Of a stretch of DNA of 64,000 nt, positions 26,453-35,180 are shown piece by piece. The stretch comes from Chitinophaga jiangningensis. Its GTDB lineage: Bacteria > Bacteroidota > Bacteroidia > Chitinophagales > Chitinophagaceae. The stretch is from the NCBI RefSeq assembly GCF_900142605.1, contig NZ_FRBL01000007.1, positions 496,001-560,000 of the forward strand, in the 5' to 3' direction. Within the stretch, counting starts at the first letter, position 1; each line of letters begins with the position of its first letter. A program made the translations under genes and the position numbers. The notes under the pieces are model-generated. The model saw nothing but the letters and a program-made list of their open reading frames with translations. It had not been told where the DNA came from and searched no databases.

Positions 26453-27853
26453 TTAATTTGCAACTGTGGAGTTGGTATTTCTGGTGAGAAACTGATCTAG
26501 TTGTTCCACACCTAATCGTTTCGCCACAATTTTTTTCTTTTCATCAAGCAGGTATACTACCGGTGTCGAATATACGTCGTACAGGCGCCTGTAGTTACTG
26601 GTCGATTCCGGATCCCATGCATGTATCCAGCCGGTGATGTGGTTTTGTTTAATGAAGCTAAGCCACTCATCTTTGGTGCCTTCTGTTTTGATCCCGATCA
26701 TTTTCACGCCAAGCTGCTTCCAGCGGCTGTTGTAGGCAGAGTCCAAGCGGGGAATTTCTGTTTTGCAATGTCCGCAGGTAGGGTCCCAGAAAACGAGTAC
26801 CGTATATTTTGCCTGCGTTTTATACAGTGATACCGCTTTGGAAGCAGTATCCTTCAGTTCCAGCGGGGCCGCCTGCTGACCAATCAGATTAGGTGCTATG
26901 GAGTAAGCACGACTCACAATCTTATTCAGCTGTTCATCATTTAACCAGAAGGCTTCTCCGGGTACGTAATATTTTTCTACCAGGTGCACAAATACCGCGT
27001 CCATGCCCATGTACGGTGAGGATTCATAATTATAGGTCAGCCACCAGAGTACAAATTTGAATACCTCTTTATTCTTGCGGGTACGGGCAATCATGGCATC
27101 GCAATCCGCATTGATGGAATCCGGCATGGCCACTACCAGCTGTGTAAAATACTTCTGCAGCTTGGCTTCCAGTACGGGCGTGCGTACCAGCCTGTCCGAG
27201 TTGAGGTCCACCTCATCCCAGTAGTGGCTTTTGAAATAGCGGTAAGCAAACGAAGAGTCCTCTGTGGCTGGTTTTGGCGGCACTACCGGCTCCTTCATAG
27301 CTTTGAATATAGTAGTGAGGATGGTTCCCGGGTGATCGGCAATGAATTTATCCCTGTACTCATTAATTTTTTTCATCAGGGCAGCCTGGCGTTCCTGTAC
27401 TTTGGCAGTATCAGCAGTGGTTTTAGCGAGTTTTAAGTCGGCCTGTATAGCGCGGCTCTCTCCATCCTGCTGCAGCAAAAACTTATTATAAGCTACGAAC
27501 AGGTCGTTGTCCGGTGAGCCTTTATAAACCGTTTTATTCACGAAATCGCTGGTATCGAGCGACACCTCAAACGTCTGATTTTTATCGATCAGGGTTTCCA
27601 GGTAGCGTTGTTTGTCCGGCATAACCAGGAGATAAATCCCCGAATTGAGGTGTGTTTTCCCTTTGAGCACCGCCACTCCTGCCGGGGATATTTCGGCAGA
27701 ATCAGTCAGGTAGGTACTTTTACCCATGTAATGGCCCAGGAAGAGCTTTCCCTGTTGATAATTCTTGAGTTTTACAGTCAGCTGATACCCTTGTGCCATG
27801 AGCTGGCTTTGGCATATCAGCGCAGAAACGAGCATGAATAGCAGTCTACGCAT
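26453..27853 (-). CDS. TlpA-like thioredoxin-fold protein with N-terminal DUF4369-like domain
   Basis: 466 aa. Signal peptide cut LMA|QG. The N-terminal third looks like the beta-rich DUF4369 domain (YQLTVKLKNYQQGKLFLGHY), the middle is helical, and the C-terminal domain is a redoxin with the active site WDPTCGHCKTEIPRLD and the cis-Pro STPVVYLLDEK. Such periplasmic oxidoreductases reduce disulfides in exported proteins. It is a single gene divergent from rlmD. Confidence 0.9.
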   Translation of the reverse strand: MRRLLFMLVSALICQSQLMAQGYQLTVKLKNYQQGKLFLGHYMGKSTYLTDSAEISPAGVAVLKGKTHLNSGIYLLVMPDKQRYLETLIDKNQTFEVSLDTSDFVNKTVYKGSPDNDLFVAYNKFLLQQDGESRAIQADLKLAKTTADTAKVQERQAALMKKINEYRDKFIADHPGTILTTIFKAMKEPVVPPKPATEDSSFAYRYFKSHYWDEVDLNSDRLVRTPVLEAKLQKYFTQLVVAMPDSINADCDAMIARTRKNKEVFKFVLWWLTYNYESSPYMGMDAVFVHLVEKYYVPGEAFWLNDEQLNKIVSRAYSIAPNLIGQQAAPLELKDTASKAVSLYKTQAKYTVLVFWDPTCGHCKTEIPRLDSAYNSRWKQLGVKMIGIKTEGTKDEWLSFIKQNHITGWIHAWDPESTSNYRRLYDVYSTPVVYLLDEKKKIVAKRLGVEQLDQFLTRNTNSTVAN

Positions 27854-27903
27854 AGGATATATCTAAGTATCGGTAAAAATACCCCAAAATCTTAAAATCA
27901 CTG

Positions 27904-27911
27904 TACCTTTG
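27904..27911 (+). promoter_or_regulatory. -7 box TACCTTTG of rlmD
   Basis: Exact TAnnTTTG ending five bases before the GTG start at 27917, the same spacing as at the nucleoid-associated protein gene. Transcription should begin at or next to the start codon. Confidence 0.6.
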
Positions 27912-27916
27912 CAGCC

Positions 27917-29332
27917 GTGAGGAAAAAAAATGTTGTTTTAGAAAACGTACCTGTTACTGCTTATGCGGCAGAAGGTAAGGCCCTGGCCCGTATAGACGGC
28001 AAGGTGATATTCATTGAAGGCGGTGTGGTGCCTGGTGATGTGGTGGATGTGCGCCTTGGCAAGAACAAAAAAGACTGGGCAGAAGGAAAAGTGGTAAACT
28101 TCCACTCCTATTCTGACAAGCGTGTAACGCCTTTCTGCGAGCATTTTGGTACCTGCGGCGGCTGCAAATGGCAAATGATGCCTTACAGCCTGCAGCTGGA
28201 ATACAAACAGCAGCAGGTTGCGGATCACTTGTCCCGTATTGGTAAACTGGAGCTGCCGGAAATGAGCCCTATCCTGGGTTCTAAGTATACCGAGCATTAC
28301 CGGAATAAACTGGAGTTTACCTTCAGCAATAAGGCCTACCTGACAGACGCGGAAATCAAAGCCAACGACGGTGAAATTCCGAGGAAGCCGGCACTGGGTT
28401 TCCACGTTCCTAAATTATTTGATAAAGTACTGGATATCAACACCTGCTACCTCATGCAGGAGCCGGTAAACCTGATCCGTAACACCATCCGTGAATACGC
28501 GATCGCCAACGACCTCACTTTCTTCGATATTCGTCAACAGGAAGGGTGGCTGCGTAACCTGGTAGTACGTTTGTGTACTACCGGCGAAATAATGGTAAAC
28601 CTGGTGATTCATTATGAGGACAAAGCCAACAGGATTGCCCTGATGGACCACCTCCTGAAAACCGTTCCGGCCATTACCACGCTGCTGTATACGGTAAACC
28701 CGAAGAAAAACGACTCTATCTTCGACCTCGAACCCAAAACTTACTTTGGTAAAGGATATGCCGAAGAAAAACTGGAAGATTTCACCTTCAAAATCGGTCC
28801 TAAGTCTTTCTTCCAAACCAATACCTACCAGGGTGAAGTGTTGTATAAGGTAACGCGCGACTTCGCCGGACTTACCGGTTCGGAAATTGTATATGACCTG
28901 TACTGCGGCACCGGCAGTATCGGCATTTTTGTTTCCCGCCAGGCTAAAAAGGTGGTAGGCATTGAGCTGATCAAAGAAGCCATTGATGATGCCCGCGAAA
29001 ACGCAGCCATGAACAATGTGAACAATGCTGAGTTTTATGCAGGGGATGTGGTTGACATCTGTGATGACGCCTTTTTTGCCCATCACGGCCAACCGGACGT
29101 CATTATTACCGACCCGCCACGGGCAGGCATGCACGAAAAACTGGTAAATAAATTACTGGAAATAGGTGCACCAAAAATTGTATATGTGAGCTGTAACCCT
29201 GCTACGCAGGCTCGTGACCTCGCCCTGCTGGACGAGATGTACACTGTGGAAAAGGTGCAGCCTGTAGATATGTTTCCTCACACCCATCACATCGAAAACG
29301 TGGTGCTGCTGAAGAAGAGAGCGAATAAATAA
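27917..29332 (+). CDS. rlmD: 23S rRNA (uracil-5)-methyltransferase RlmD/RumA family
   Basis: 471 aa with a GTG start; no in-frame ATG exists before the TRAM domain is under way, and the box at 27904-27911 fixes the 5' end. A TRAM-like RNA-binding domain is followed by the Fe-S cysteines C74, C80, C83 (CEHFGTCGGC), the SAM motif DLYCGTGSIGIFVS, DPPRAGMHE, and the nucleophile motif SCNPATQARDL. It methylates uridine in 23S rRNA; which site cannot be fixed from sequence alone. Probably leaderless. A rhomboid gene follows after 19 nt. Confidence 0.95.
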   Translation: MRKKNVVLENVPVTAYAAEGKALARIDGKVIFIEGGVVPGDVVDVRLGKNKKDWAEGKVVNFHSYSDKRVTPFCEHFGTCGGCKWQMMPYSLQLEYKQQQVADHLSRIGKLELPEMSPILGSKYTEHYRNKLEFTFSNKAYLTDAEIKANDGEIPRKPALGFHVPKLFDKVLDINTCYLMQEPVNLIRNTIREYAIANDLTFFDIRQQEGWLRNLVVRLCTTGEIMVNLVIHYEDKANRIALMDHLLKTVPAITTLLYTVNPKKNDSIFDLEPKTYFGKGYAEEKLEDFTFKIGPKSFFQTNTYQGEVLYKVTRDFAGLTGSEIVYDLYCGTGSIGIFVSRQAKKVVGIELIKEAIDDARENAAMNNVNNAEFYAGDVVDICDDAFFAHHGQPDVIITDPPRAGMHEKLVNKLLEIGAPKIVYVSCNPATQARDLALLDEMYTVEKVQPVDMFPHTHHIENVVLLKKRANK

Positions 29333-29351
29333 AATCATAAGTTAAGCTAAG

Positions 29352-30164
29352 ATGTATACGTTCAGGCCACGGGGATTTCACCTGCCACCGGTTATAAAGA
29401 ATCTATTGATCATTAATGGTTTGGTGTGGTTGGTACAGGTAACACTGCTAAGCCGGTTCAGATATGATCTGTCCGATGCATTTGCGTTGCATTACTGGCA
29501 GTCTGACCTGTTTCGCCCATGGCAGTTTATAACACATCTGTTCATGCACTCCGCCACCAATTTCATGCATTTAGCCATGAATATGCTCACATTGTGGTTC
29601 TTCGGTTCCACGCTGGAAGAGCGATGGGGCTCCAAGCGCTTCCTGCTGTTTTACCTGATATGCGGATTGGGAGCGGCATTGTGCTACATGGGATGGCTTA
29701 CCTATGACTATATGAAACTTACCAAAGAAGCTCATGCTTTCTTTGAAAACCCAACGGTGAATAACTTTGCGATCATCGATAACCGCTATCAGCTGGGTCA
29801 GGGAATGTTTGACATGAATGGTCTGAAAGAGGCCATTGGTGCAGGCAATGAGGGCGCTATAGATATGGCCAAAGGCCTGATTGCCCGACTCACAGATGTG
29901 TACCGGAATGCAAGTATGGTGGGTGCTTCCGGCGCCGTGTACGGAACCCTGTTCGCTTTTGGTTACATGTATCCCAACGAGCGCATCTACCTTAACTTTC
30001 TGTTTCCTGTCAAAGCAAAATATGTGGTTGGCGTAATGATCGCGACGGAACTTTACCTACAGATTCAAAACGCTGCCGGCGATAACGTTGCGCATATTGC
30101 CCACCTGGGTGGTGCTTTGTTTGCCTACCTGCTCCTGCGTAACTGGAACCGGAAATTATTCTAA
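29352..30164 (+). CDS. Rhomboid family intramembrane serine protease (catalytic residues present)
   Basis: 270 aa, six or more membrane segments. The catalytic Ser193 is in GASGAVYG and the catalytic His251 in HIAHLGG; the WR-type loop near LEERWGSKRF is also present. A soluble insertion of about 70 residues (roughly 118-188) precedes the serine helix. It cleaves transmembrane substrates within the membrane. It follows rlmD by 19 nt and is followed by a second, catalytically dead rhomboid. Confidence 0.93.
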   Translation: MYTFRPRGFHLPPVIKNLLIINGLVWLVQVTLLSRFRYDLSDAFALHYWQSDLFRPWQFITHLFMHSATNFMHLAMNMLTLWFFGSTLEERWGSKRFLLFYLICGLGAALCYMGWLTYDYMKLTKEAHAFFENPTVNNFAIIDNRYQLGQGMFDMNGLKEAIGAGNEGAIDMAKGLIARLTDVYRNASMVGASGAVYGTLFAFGYMYPNERIYLNFLFPVKAKYVVGVMIATELYLQIQNAAGDNVAHIAHLGGALFAYLLLRNWNRKLF

Positions 30165-30190
30165 CGCGCCAAGGCTACGGTATTATGGCG

Positions 30191-30198
30191 TATTTTTG
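30191..30198 (+). promoter_or_regulatory. -7 box TATTTTTG before the second rhomboid gene
   Basis: Exact TAnnTTTG, about 17 nt of leader to the ATG at 30219. It suggests the second rhomboid can be transcribed apart from the first. Confidence 0.5.
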
Positions 30199-30218
30199 TA
30201 GAGAAAACTTTTGATACC

Positions 30219-31157
30219 ATGCATACCCTCGAAAAAGAGAAATTGTCGGGGCTCTCACTGGGAGCTGGAAAGAATATGGTAACGCAGTTACTGGTCATCA
30301 ATCTTACGATATATATATTCCTCTTCTTTACACTGGTAATATATAAAATGGAAGATGTGGGAGAACCTCGTTTCTACCAGGACATCATTTCTTACCTCCG
30401 TGTACCTTCCAGTCCGGCCGAGGCGCTGGCCCGCCCGTGGACAATATTAACGGCCATGTTTACACAGGTACAGGTGGTGAGCATCTTTTCCAACATGGTG
30501 TGGCTGTGGGTATTTGGTTCTATACTGCAACACCTTGCCGGCTACCTGCGAATAGTACCGTTATATCTTTTCGGTGGTATAGTGGCTAATATCTTTTTTG
30601 TACTGGGCATGCAGTTCATTCCGGGCTTCCAGGCATTGTCTGCCGGCGGAGGCTTTATGGGTGCGGCCGGCAGCGTAATGGCCATCGCAATTGGCGTTAC
30701 CGTATTTGCACCTACCTACCGGATTTTCCCTTTACTGGCAGGCGGTGGTATTCCATTATGGATCATTACCACTATTTACCTGGCCCTCACGCTGGGCACA
30801 CATTTCACCTCTCCCGGCGGAACGGTTTATCTGCCAATGCTTGCCGGCGGCGCTATTGCAGGTGCCATCTACATGCAGCAATGGAAAAAAGGAAACGACT
30901 GGGGCCGGGGCTTCAACAAACTGGCATTCAAATTTTCACATATGTTCCATCCGCCGGCACAGGCCACTGTTCCTGCGGAAATGCTCAAGCCTTCCGCTGG
31001 CGTCACCCATGGAGAACCTCCTTATAAAAAAGTAGGAAAAGTACCCGAACAGCGCATCAATGAAATACTTGAAAAGATTAGCGCCAACGGCATTACCTCT
31101 CTCACCGCAGATGAAAAAGACACCCTGCTGAGAGCCAGTAAAACGGAGGAGAATTAA
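30219..31157 (+). CDS. Rhomboid-like pseudoprotease
   Basis: 312 aa with six membrane segments and a cytoplasmic C-terminal tail of about 80 residues. The rhomboid serine motif reads GAAG (148-151), with Ala150 where Ser belongs, and the catalytic-His helix reads MLAGGAIAG without His. The fold is kept (PWTILTAMFTQ, WLWVFGSILQHLAG), so this is an inactive rhomboid, comparable in principle to iRhoms. The tail carries a helical EQRINEILEKISANGITSL motif also seen at the C-terminus of many Bacteroidota rhomboids. It directly follows an active paralogue. Confidence 0.9.
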   Translation: MHTLEKEKLSGLSLGAGKNMVTQLLVINLTIYIFLFFTLVIYKMEDVGEPRFYQDIISYLRVPSSPAEALARPWTILTAMFTQVQVVSIFSNMVWLWVFGSILQHLAGYLRIVPLYLFGGIVANIFFVLGMQFIPGFQALSAGGGFMGAAGSVMAIAIGVTVFAPTYRIFPLLAGGGIPLWIITTIYLALTLGTHFTSPGGTVYLPMLAGGAIAGAIYMQQWKKGNDWGRGFNKLAFKFSHMFHPPAQATVPAEMLKPSAGVTHGEPPYKKVGKVPEQRINEILEKISANGITSLTADEKDTLLRASKTEEN

Positions 31158-31167
31158 GCGCTTCAGA

Positions 31168-31212
31168 ATATAGGGATTTGAGTATTTTTAACAGATACTC
31201 AAATCCCTATAT
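31168..31212. repeat. 18-bp perfect hairpin between rhomboid and EEP genes
   Basis: ATATAGGGATTTGAGTAT (31168-31185) pairs perfectly with 31195-31212, loop TTTTAACAG. No T-run follows and the next ATG is 12 nt away (31225). It may end the rhomboid message, block the next ribosome site, or be an RNase III site. Confidence 0.75.
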
Positions 31213-31224
31213 CCCAAATACCTG

Positions 31225-32313
31225 ATGAAGACGTTTTTACGATGGTCGTTACTGACAATCAATATGATGCTACCCCTGGCCCTGCTGGCCAGCACCTTTC
31301 TTCCCTATATTTCCCCCGGAACGTTCTGGCCTACCGGCTTTGCGGGACTTACCTTTCCCGGTTTCCTTATCATTAATCTGCTTTTAATCCCCGTGTGGAT
31401 CCTGCTCAGGAAAAAATACTGGCTGCTACCAGTAACGGCTATCCTGTTGTCGGCAGGCGCAGTTTTTCGTACCTGGGCTATTCACCCATTCCATGAAAAT
31501 ACGCTGGAGAAAGCCAGCGGCAGCAAGGAGTTTACCGTGATGACCTACAATGCCAGCAACATGGGATTACAGTCGTATACGGAGAATAAGGCTATTCGCA
31601 GCAATGTTTATAACACCGTGGTTTTCGGGCAGGCAGACATCCTGTGCATGCAGGAATTTTATACCAACGAACACCCTGAACTCTCCCATAACATTGACAG
31701 TATCCGTATTAAAGCAGGATATGAATACTATTACTTCACCAAAGACATGGTTTATTGGGATACCTGGCATTACGGAATTGTGCTGTTCTCCCATCACCCG
31801 GTGTTGCAGGCAAGTAGTATTCCCTGCGGCGCCAGTGCAGTGGGCAGCGGCAGCAGTTTCCTCCAGGCTGATCTGCTGGTGTATGGGGATACTATCCGGG
31901 TTATCACCGGGCAACTGGCTTCTTATATGCTTACCGGGCAGGATTTCCAGGCTTTAAAGGACTTCCATTTCAGGGGCCTGGCCTATAAAATGCGGCAAAC
32001 ATTTACCTGGCGTGCCCAACAGGCCCGGCAGCTGGCGGGGCTGATAGCTGCCAGTCCTTATCCGGTGATTGTTTGTGGAGATTTTAATGACGTGCCTGTT
32101 TCGTATACCTACCAAACAGTGGCGGCAACCCTGCAGGACGCATTCCTCAAAACCGGCAACGGCTGGGGACGGACCCTCTCCTACCTTTCGCCCAGTTTAC
32201 GCATAGATTATATCCTTGCGTCCAGGCAATTCCGGGTGCATGGTTGCGAAGCTATGCGGGTGGCTGATTCCGAGCATTTCCCCGTAATCTCGCGCCTGTC
32301 TTTGAAAAAATAG
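31225..32313 (+). CDS. Membrane-anchored endonuclease/exonuclease/phosphatase-domain protein
   Basis: 362 aa. Three hydrophobic segments in the first 90 residues place the C-terminal EEP domain outside the membrane. EEP motifs: MTYNASNMG, LCMQEFY (the metal-binding Glu), VIVCGDFNDVPVSYTY, IDYILAS and DSEHFPV. The last is normally SDHxPV; here Asp is replaced by Glu. Family members are Mg-dependent phosphodiesterases or phosphatases for nucleic acids or lipids. It is followed by a paralogue 32 nt downstream. Confidence 0.9.
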   Translation: MKTFLRWSLLTINMMLPLALLASTFLPYISPGTFWPTGFAGLTFPGFLIINLLLIPVWILLRKKYWLLPVTAILLSAGAVFRTWAIHPFHENTLEKASGSKEFTVMTYNASNMGLQSYTENKAIRSNVYNTVVFGQADILCMQEFYTNEHPELSHNIDSIRIKAGYEYYYFTKDMVYWDTWHYGIVLFSHHPVLQASSIPCGASAVGSGSSFLQADLLVYGDTIRVITGQLASYMLTGQDFQALKDFHFRGLAYKMRQTFTWRAQQARQLAGLIAASPYPVIVCGDFNDVPVSYTYQTVAATLQDAFLKTGNGWGRTLSYLSPSLRIDYILASRQFRVHGCEAMRVADSEHFPVISRLSLKK

Positions 32314-32345
32314 TAACTTTATACGTTCAACAAAGTACGTAGACA

Positions 32346-33485
32346 GTGCGATTCTTAAGACTTTTTACAAAAGGCTTTTTTGTAATATTAAATGTCGCCC
32401 TGGTTTTAATATTCCTGGCAGCATGCCTGGCTCCCTATATCTCGCCGGCGTGGTTTTGGCCGATCAGTTTTCTGACGCTGGCTTTCCCTTTTCTATTGGG
32501 GTTACTGGTGTTGTTTCTGTTGGGATGGCTGGTATTCAACTACCGATACGCGTTGCTTTCTTTGACGGCGATATTACTGAGCTGGAAATCTATCAGCGCA
32601 TTTATTGCCTTCAACATGCCGGCTGGCAACAAACCCATACCTGCAAAGGAAAGCATCACTGTGATGAGCTACAACGTAAGCCAGTTTGGGCTTTACAAGG
32701 AGCGTGACAGTAAATATACCCGTCAGGCTATGTTTGCCCTCATCAAGAAACAGGAGCTGGATATTGCCTGCTTTCAGGATTTTTATACCGCTGAGCGAAA
32801 AAATGATTTTAATAACCGGGAAGACATCTCCCATGAGATGAACCTGCCCTACCGTTTCTTTTCCAGTGATTTTAACCGCAACGGTAATCAGCACTGGGGG
32901 TCCATCATTTATTCCAAATACCCTATCATTGCATCGGATAAGGTAAAAATGAGTAATGGTCCGCTGAGTGAAAGCCTCATTTATGCCGATGTGGTGCGGA
33001 GAGGCGATACCATCCGGATTATCAATATGCACCTGGAGTCGTACCGGTTTAACCAGAAGGACTACCGCGCCATCCGCAAGATCCGGAACCAGGAAGATAC
33101 CGGGCTGGTAGCCACTAAAAGTATTGTACAAAAGATGCGTGAGGCGTATATTCGTCGCAGTCAGCAGGCCGATATTGTGGGGAACTTTATCAGGCAAAGT
33201 CCATATCCTGTAATTGTTTGCGGTGATTTTAATGATACCCCGGCATCTTATACTTATTTTAAAATAAGGGGAGATTTACAGGACGCATTTTTAAAGAAAG
33301 GTATCGGTATCGGACGTACTTTCAATGGGCTGGCGCCTACGCTGAGAATCGACTACGTATTTGTGAGTCCGTACTTTAAGGTGAATAGCTTCCGGAAGAT
33401 AAATTCAGATCTCTCTGATCATTATCCCGTAATTTCCAACCTGAGTATAGCAGGAGAAAAGCCGGCAAATGCCGTAAATAAATAA
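32346..33485 (+). CDS. Membrane-anchored endonuclease/exonuclease/phosphatase-domain protein, paralogue
   Basis: 379 aa, GTG start; no other start lies before the membrane segments. Same three-helix N-terminus and the same EEP domain as the gene before it (MSYNVSQFGLY, VIVCGDFNDTPASYTY, IDYVFVS, SDHYPV). Here the DH motif is canonical but the metal-ligand motif reads CFQDFY, with Asp for the usual Glu, the opposite pattern to its neighbour. The Cys-rich leader frame begins 13 nt after the stop. Confidence 0.9.
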   Translation: MRFLRLFTKGFFVILNVALVLIFLAACLAPYISPAWFWPISFLTLAFPFLLGLLVLFLLGWLVFNYRYALLSLTAILLSWKSISAFIAFNMPAGNKPIPAKESITVMSYNVSQFGLYKERDSKYTRQAMFALIKKQELDIACFQDFYTAERKNDFNNREDISHEMNLPYRFFSSDFNRNGNQHWGSIIYSKYPIIASDKVKMSNGPLSESLIYADVVRRGDTIRIINMHLESYRFNQKDYRAIRKIRNQEDTGLVATKSIVQKMREAYIRRSQQADIVGNFIRQSPYPVIVCGDFNDTPASYTYFKIRGDLQDAFLKKGIGIGRTFNGLAPTLRIDYVFVSPYFKVNSFRKINSDLSDHYPVISNLSIAGEKPANAVNK

Positions 33486-33498
33486 GAAACAATAGATT

Positions 33499-33573
33499 AT
33501 GAACAGTATTAATATTTTTAGGTCTGACCGATGTTGTTGCTGCAACAATACTATCGCCATTCACCAGCGGTAG
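33499..33573 (+). CDS. Cys-rich leader peptide upstream of cysS (putative attenuator)
   Basis: 24-codon frame with ATG start after an A-rich stretch and a TAG stop. Codons 12-15 are TGT TGT TGC TGC, four Cys in a row (peptide motif RSDRCCCCNN). It lies 86 nt before the cysteinyl-tRNA synthetase gene. Four consecutive codons for the amino acid charged by the next gene is the classic mark of a leader that senses charged tRNA by ribosome stalling. Both synonymous Cys codons are used. The predicted RNA around it can fold in mutually exclusive ways (see the regulatory entry). Translation is not proven. Confidence 0.72.
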   Translation: MNSINIFRSDRCCCCNNTIAIHQR

Positions 33574-33659
33574 CCACCCGTGCGCAGCACGGAACCTTGT
33601 TGGATGACGCCAGCAGTGTCATCTGTAAAAAAATTAAGTCAGTCTACTATTTACAGCAT
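33532..33659 (+). promoter_or_regulatory. Alternative RNA pairings in the cysS leader
   Basis: TTGTTG inside the Cys codons (33534-33539) pairs with CAACAA (33543-33548). The same CAACAA can instead pair with TTGTTG at 33597-33602. Further hairpins: CCGTGC/GCACGG (33578-33592, just after the leader stop), GATGAC/GTCATC (33603-33623), and CTGTAAA (33623-33629) with TTTACAG (33650-33656), which ends four bases before the cysS ATG. No U-tract follows any of them, so control of translation start, not transcription termination, fits better. Confidence 0.5.
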
Positions 33660-35162
33660 ATGTCAGAACTCAAAATATACAATTCAATACATCGTCAGAA
33701 GGAAGTATTTACACCAATAACACCAGGCCACGTGGGTATGTATGTGTGCGGACCTACCGTTTCGGGGGAGTCGCACCTGGGCCATGCACGTCCGTACATC
33801 ACCTTTGACGTGGTAAACCGTTACCTGCGGTTCCTCGGTTATAAAGTTCGTTACGTTCGTAATATCACCGACGCCGGCCACTTCGAAGAAGAAGGCCGCG
33901 AAGCAGAAGATAAAATCTCCAAAAAAGCAATCCTGGAAAAGCTGGAGCCAATGGAGCTGGTACAGAAATATACAAATCTGTACCACTGGGCTATGCTGCA
34001 GTTCAACAACCTGGAACCGAGCATTGAGCCTACCGCTACCGGCCACATCATCGAGCAGATTGAAATGATCAAAACGATCATGGAAAAAGGCTATGCCTAT
34101 GAGGTGGATGGCAACGTGTATTTTGATGTGAAGAAATACGCCGCCAGCTACGACTATGGTATTTTAAGTGGCCGTGTGCTGGAAGACATGCTGGAAACCA
34201 CCCGCGAGCTGGATGGCCAGGAAGAAAAGCGTAATAAAGTAGACTTTGCCTTGTGGAAAAAGGCACCACCGGAGCATATCATGCGCTGGCCAAGCCCATG
34301 GGGAGAAGGCTTCCCGGGATGGCACATCGAATGCTCTGCCATGAGTGCCAAATACCTGGGTTCACAGTTTGATATTCACGGTGGTGGTATGGACCTGCAG
34401 TTCCCACACCATGAGTGCGAAATCGCCCAGAGCGAAATTGCCCATGGGGAACTGATGGCACGCTACTGGATGCATAATAACATGATCACTATCAACGGCC
34501 GCAAAATGGGTAAGTCGTATGGTAACACCATTACCCTTACCGAAATGTTTTCCGGCAACAATCCACAGCTGGAAAAAGGCTACAGCCCAATGGTGATCCG
34601 CTTCTTTGTATTGCAAACGCATTACCGCGGTACACTGGACTTCTCCAATGAAGCACTGCTGGCCGCCGAAAAAGGTTTACAGCGTTTGTGGGCTGCATAT
34701 GAAGTATTGCAGAAACTGACTTATACCGGTAACGGACAGCCAATCAATGAGGAGCTGGATAAGCAGGTGCGTCAGTTATGCGCAGAACTGCCTGAGTTCA
34801 TGAATGACGATTTCAACACCGCTAAAGTAATGGCCAACCTGTTTGAGCTGGCACCGGTGATCAACTCCCTGAAAGGCGGCCAGATAAAAATGCATGAAAT
34901 CAGTGAAGATACCTTTAACCTCATGCTGCATTCCTGGAAGACTTACCTGGTGGACATTCTGGGCATTCAGATGGAAGTGCTGGGAACAGATGAGGACAAA
35001 CTGGATGGCGTACTGCAAATGCTGATCAACATGCGTAAGGAAGCAAAAGCCCGTAAGGATTATGCTACTTCCGACAAGATTCGCAATGAGCTGCTGGCGG
35101 TAGGTATCCAGCTGAAGGATGAAAAAGATGGCAGTGTTTCCTACTCCATCGTGCAGGACTAA
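33660..35162 (+). CDS. cysS: Cysteinyl-tRNA synthetase
   Basis: 500 aa from the ATG at 33660 (MSELKIYNS). The frame is open to 33531 but the extra 43 codons overlap the leader peptide region and match nothing. HIGH-type motif HLGHARPY, zinc-site residues in MYVCGPTV, WHIECSAMS and FPHHECEIAQSE, and the KMSKS loop KMGKSYGN are all present. It charges tRNA-Cys. The M28 lipoprotein gene follows after 18 nt. Expression is probably set by the Cys leader upstream. Confidence 0.98.
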   Translation: MSELKIYNSIHRQKEVFTPITPGHVGMYVCGPTVSGESHLGHARPYITFDVVNRYLRFLGYKVRYVRNITDAGHFEEEGREAEDKISKKAILEKLEPMELVQKYTNLYHWAMLQFNNLEPSIEPTATGHIIEQIEMIKTIMEKGYAYEVDGNVYFDVKKYAASYDYGILSGRVLEDMLETTRELDGQEEKRNKVDFALWKKAPPEHIMRWPSPWGEGFPGWHIECSAMSAKYLGSQFDIHGGGMDLQFPHHECEIAQSEIAHGELMARYWMHNNMITINGRKMGKSYGNTITLTEMFSGNNPQLEKGYSPMVIRFFVLQTHYRGTLDFSNEALLAAEKGLQRLWAAYEVLQKLTYTGNGQPINEELDKQVRQLCAELPEFMNDDFNTAKVMANLFELAPVINSLKGGQIKMHEISEDTFNLMLHSWKTYLVDILGIQMEVLGTDEDKLDGVLQMLINMRKEAKARKDYATSDKIRNELLAVGIQLKDEKDGSVSYSIVQD

Positions 35163-35180
35163 TTGATATTTTAAGCAAGA

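Noticed and set aside
33532..33659. Rho-independent terminator or T-box in the cysS leader
   Set aside because: Several hairpins but none followed by a U-tract, and no T-box conserved sequence; translation control is the better guess.
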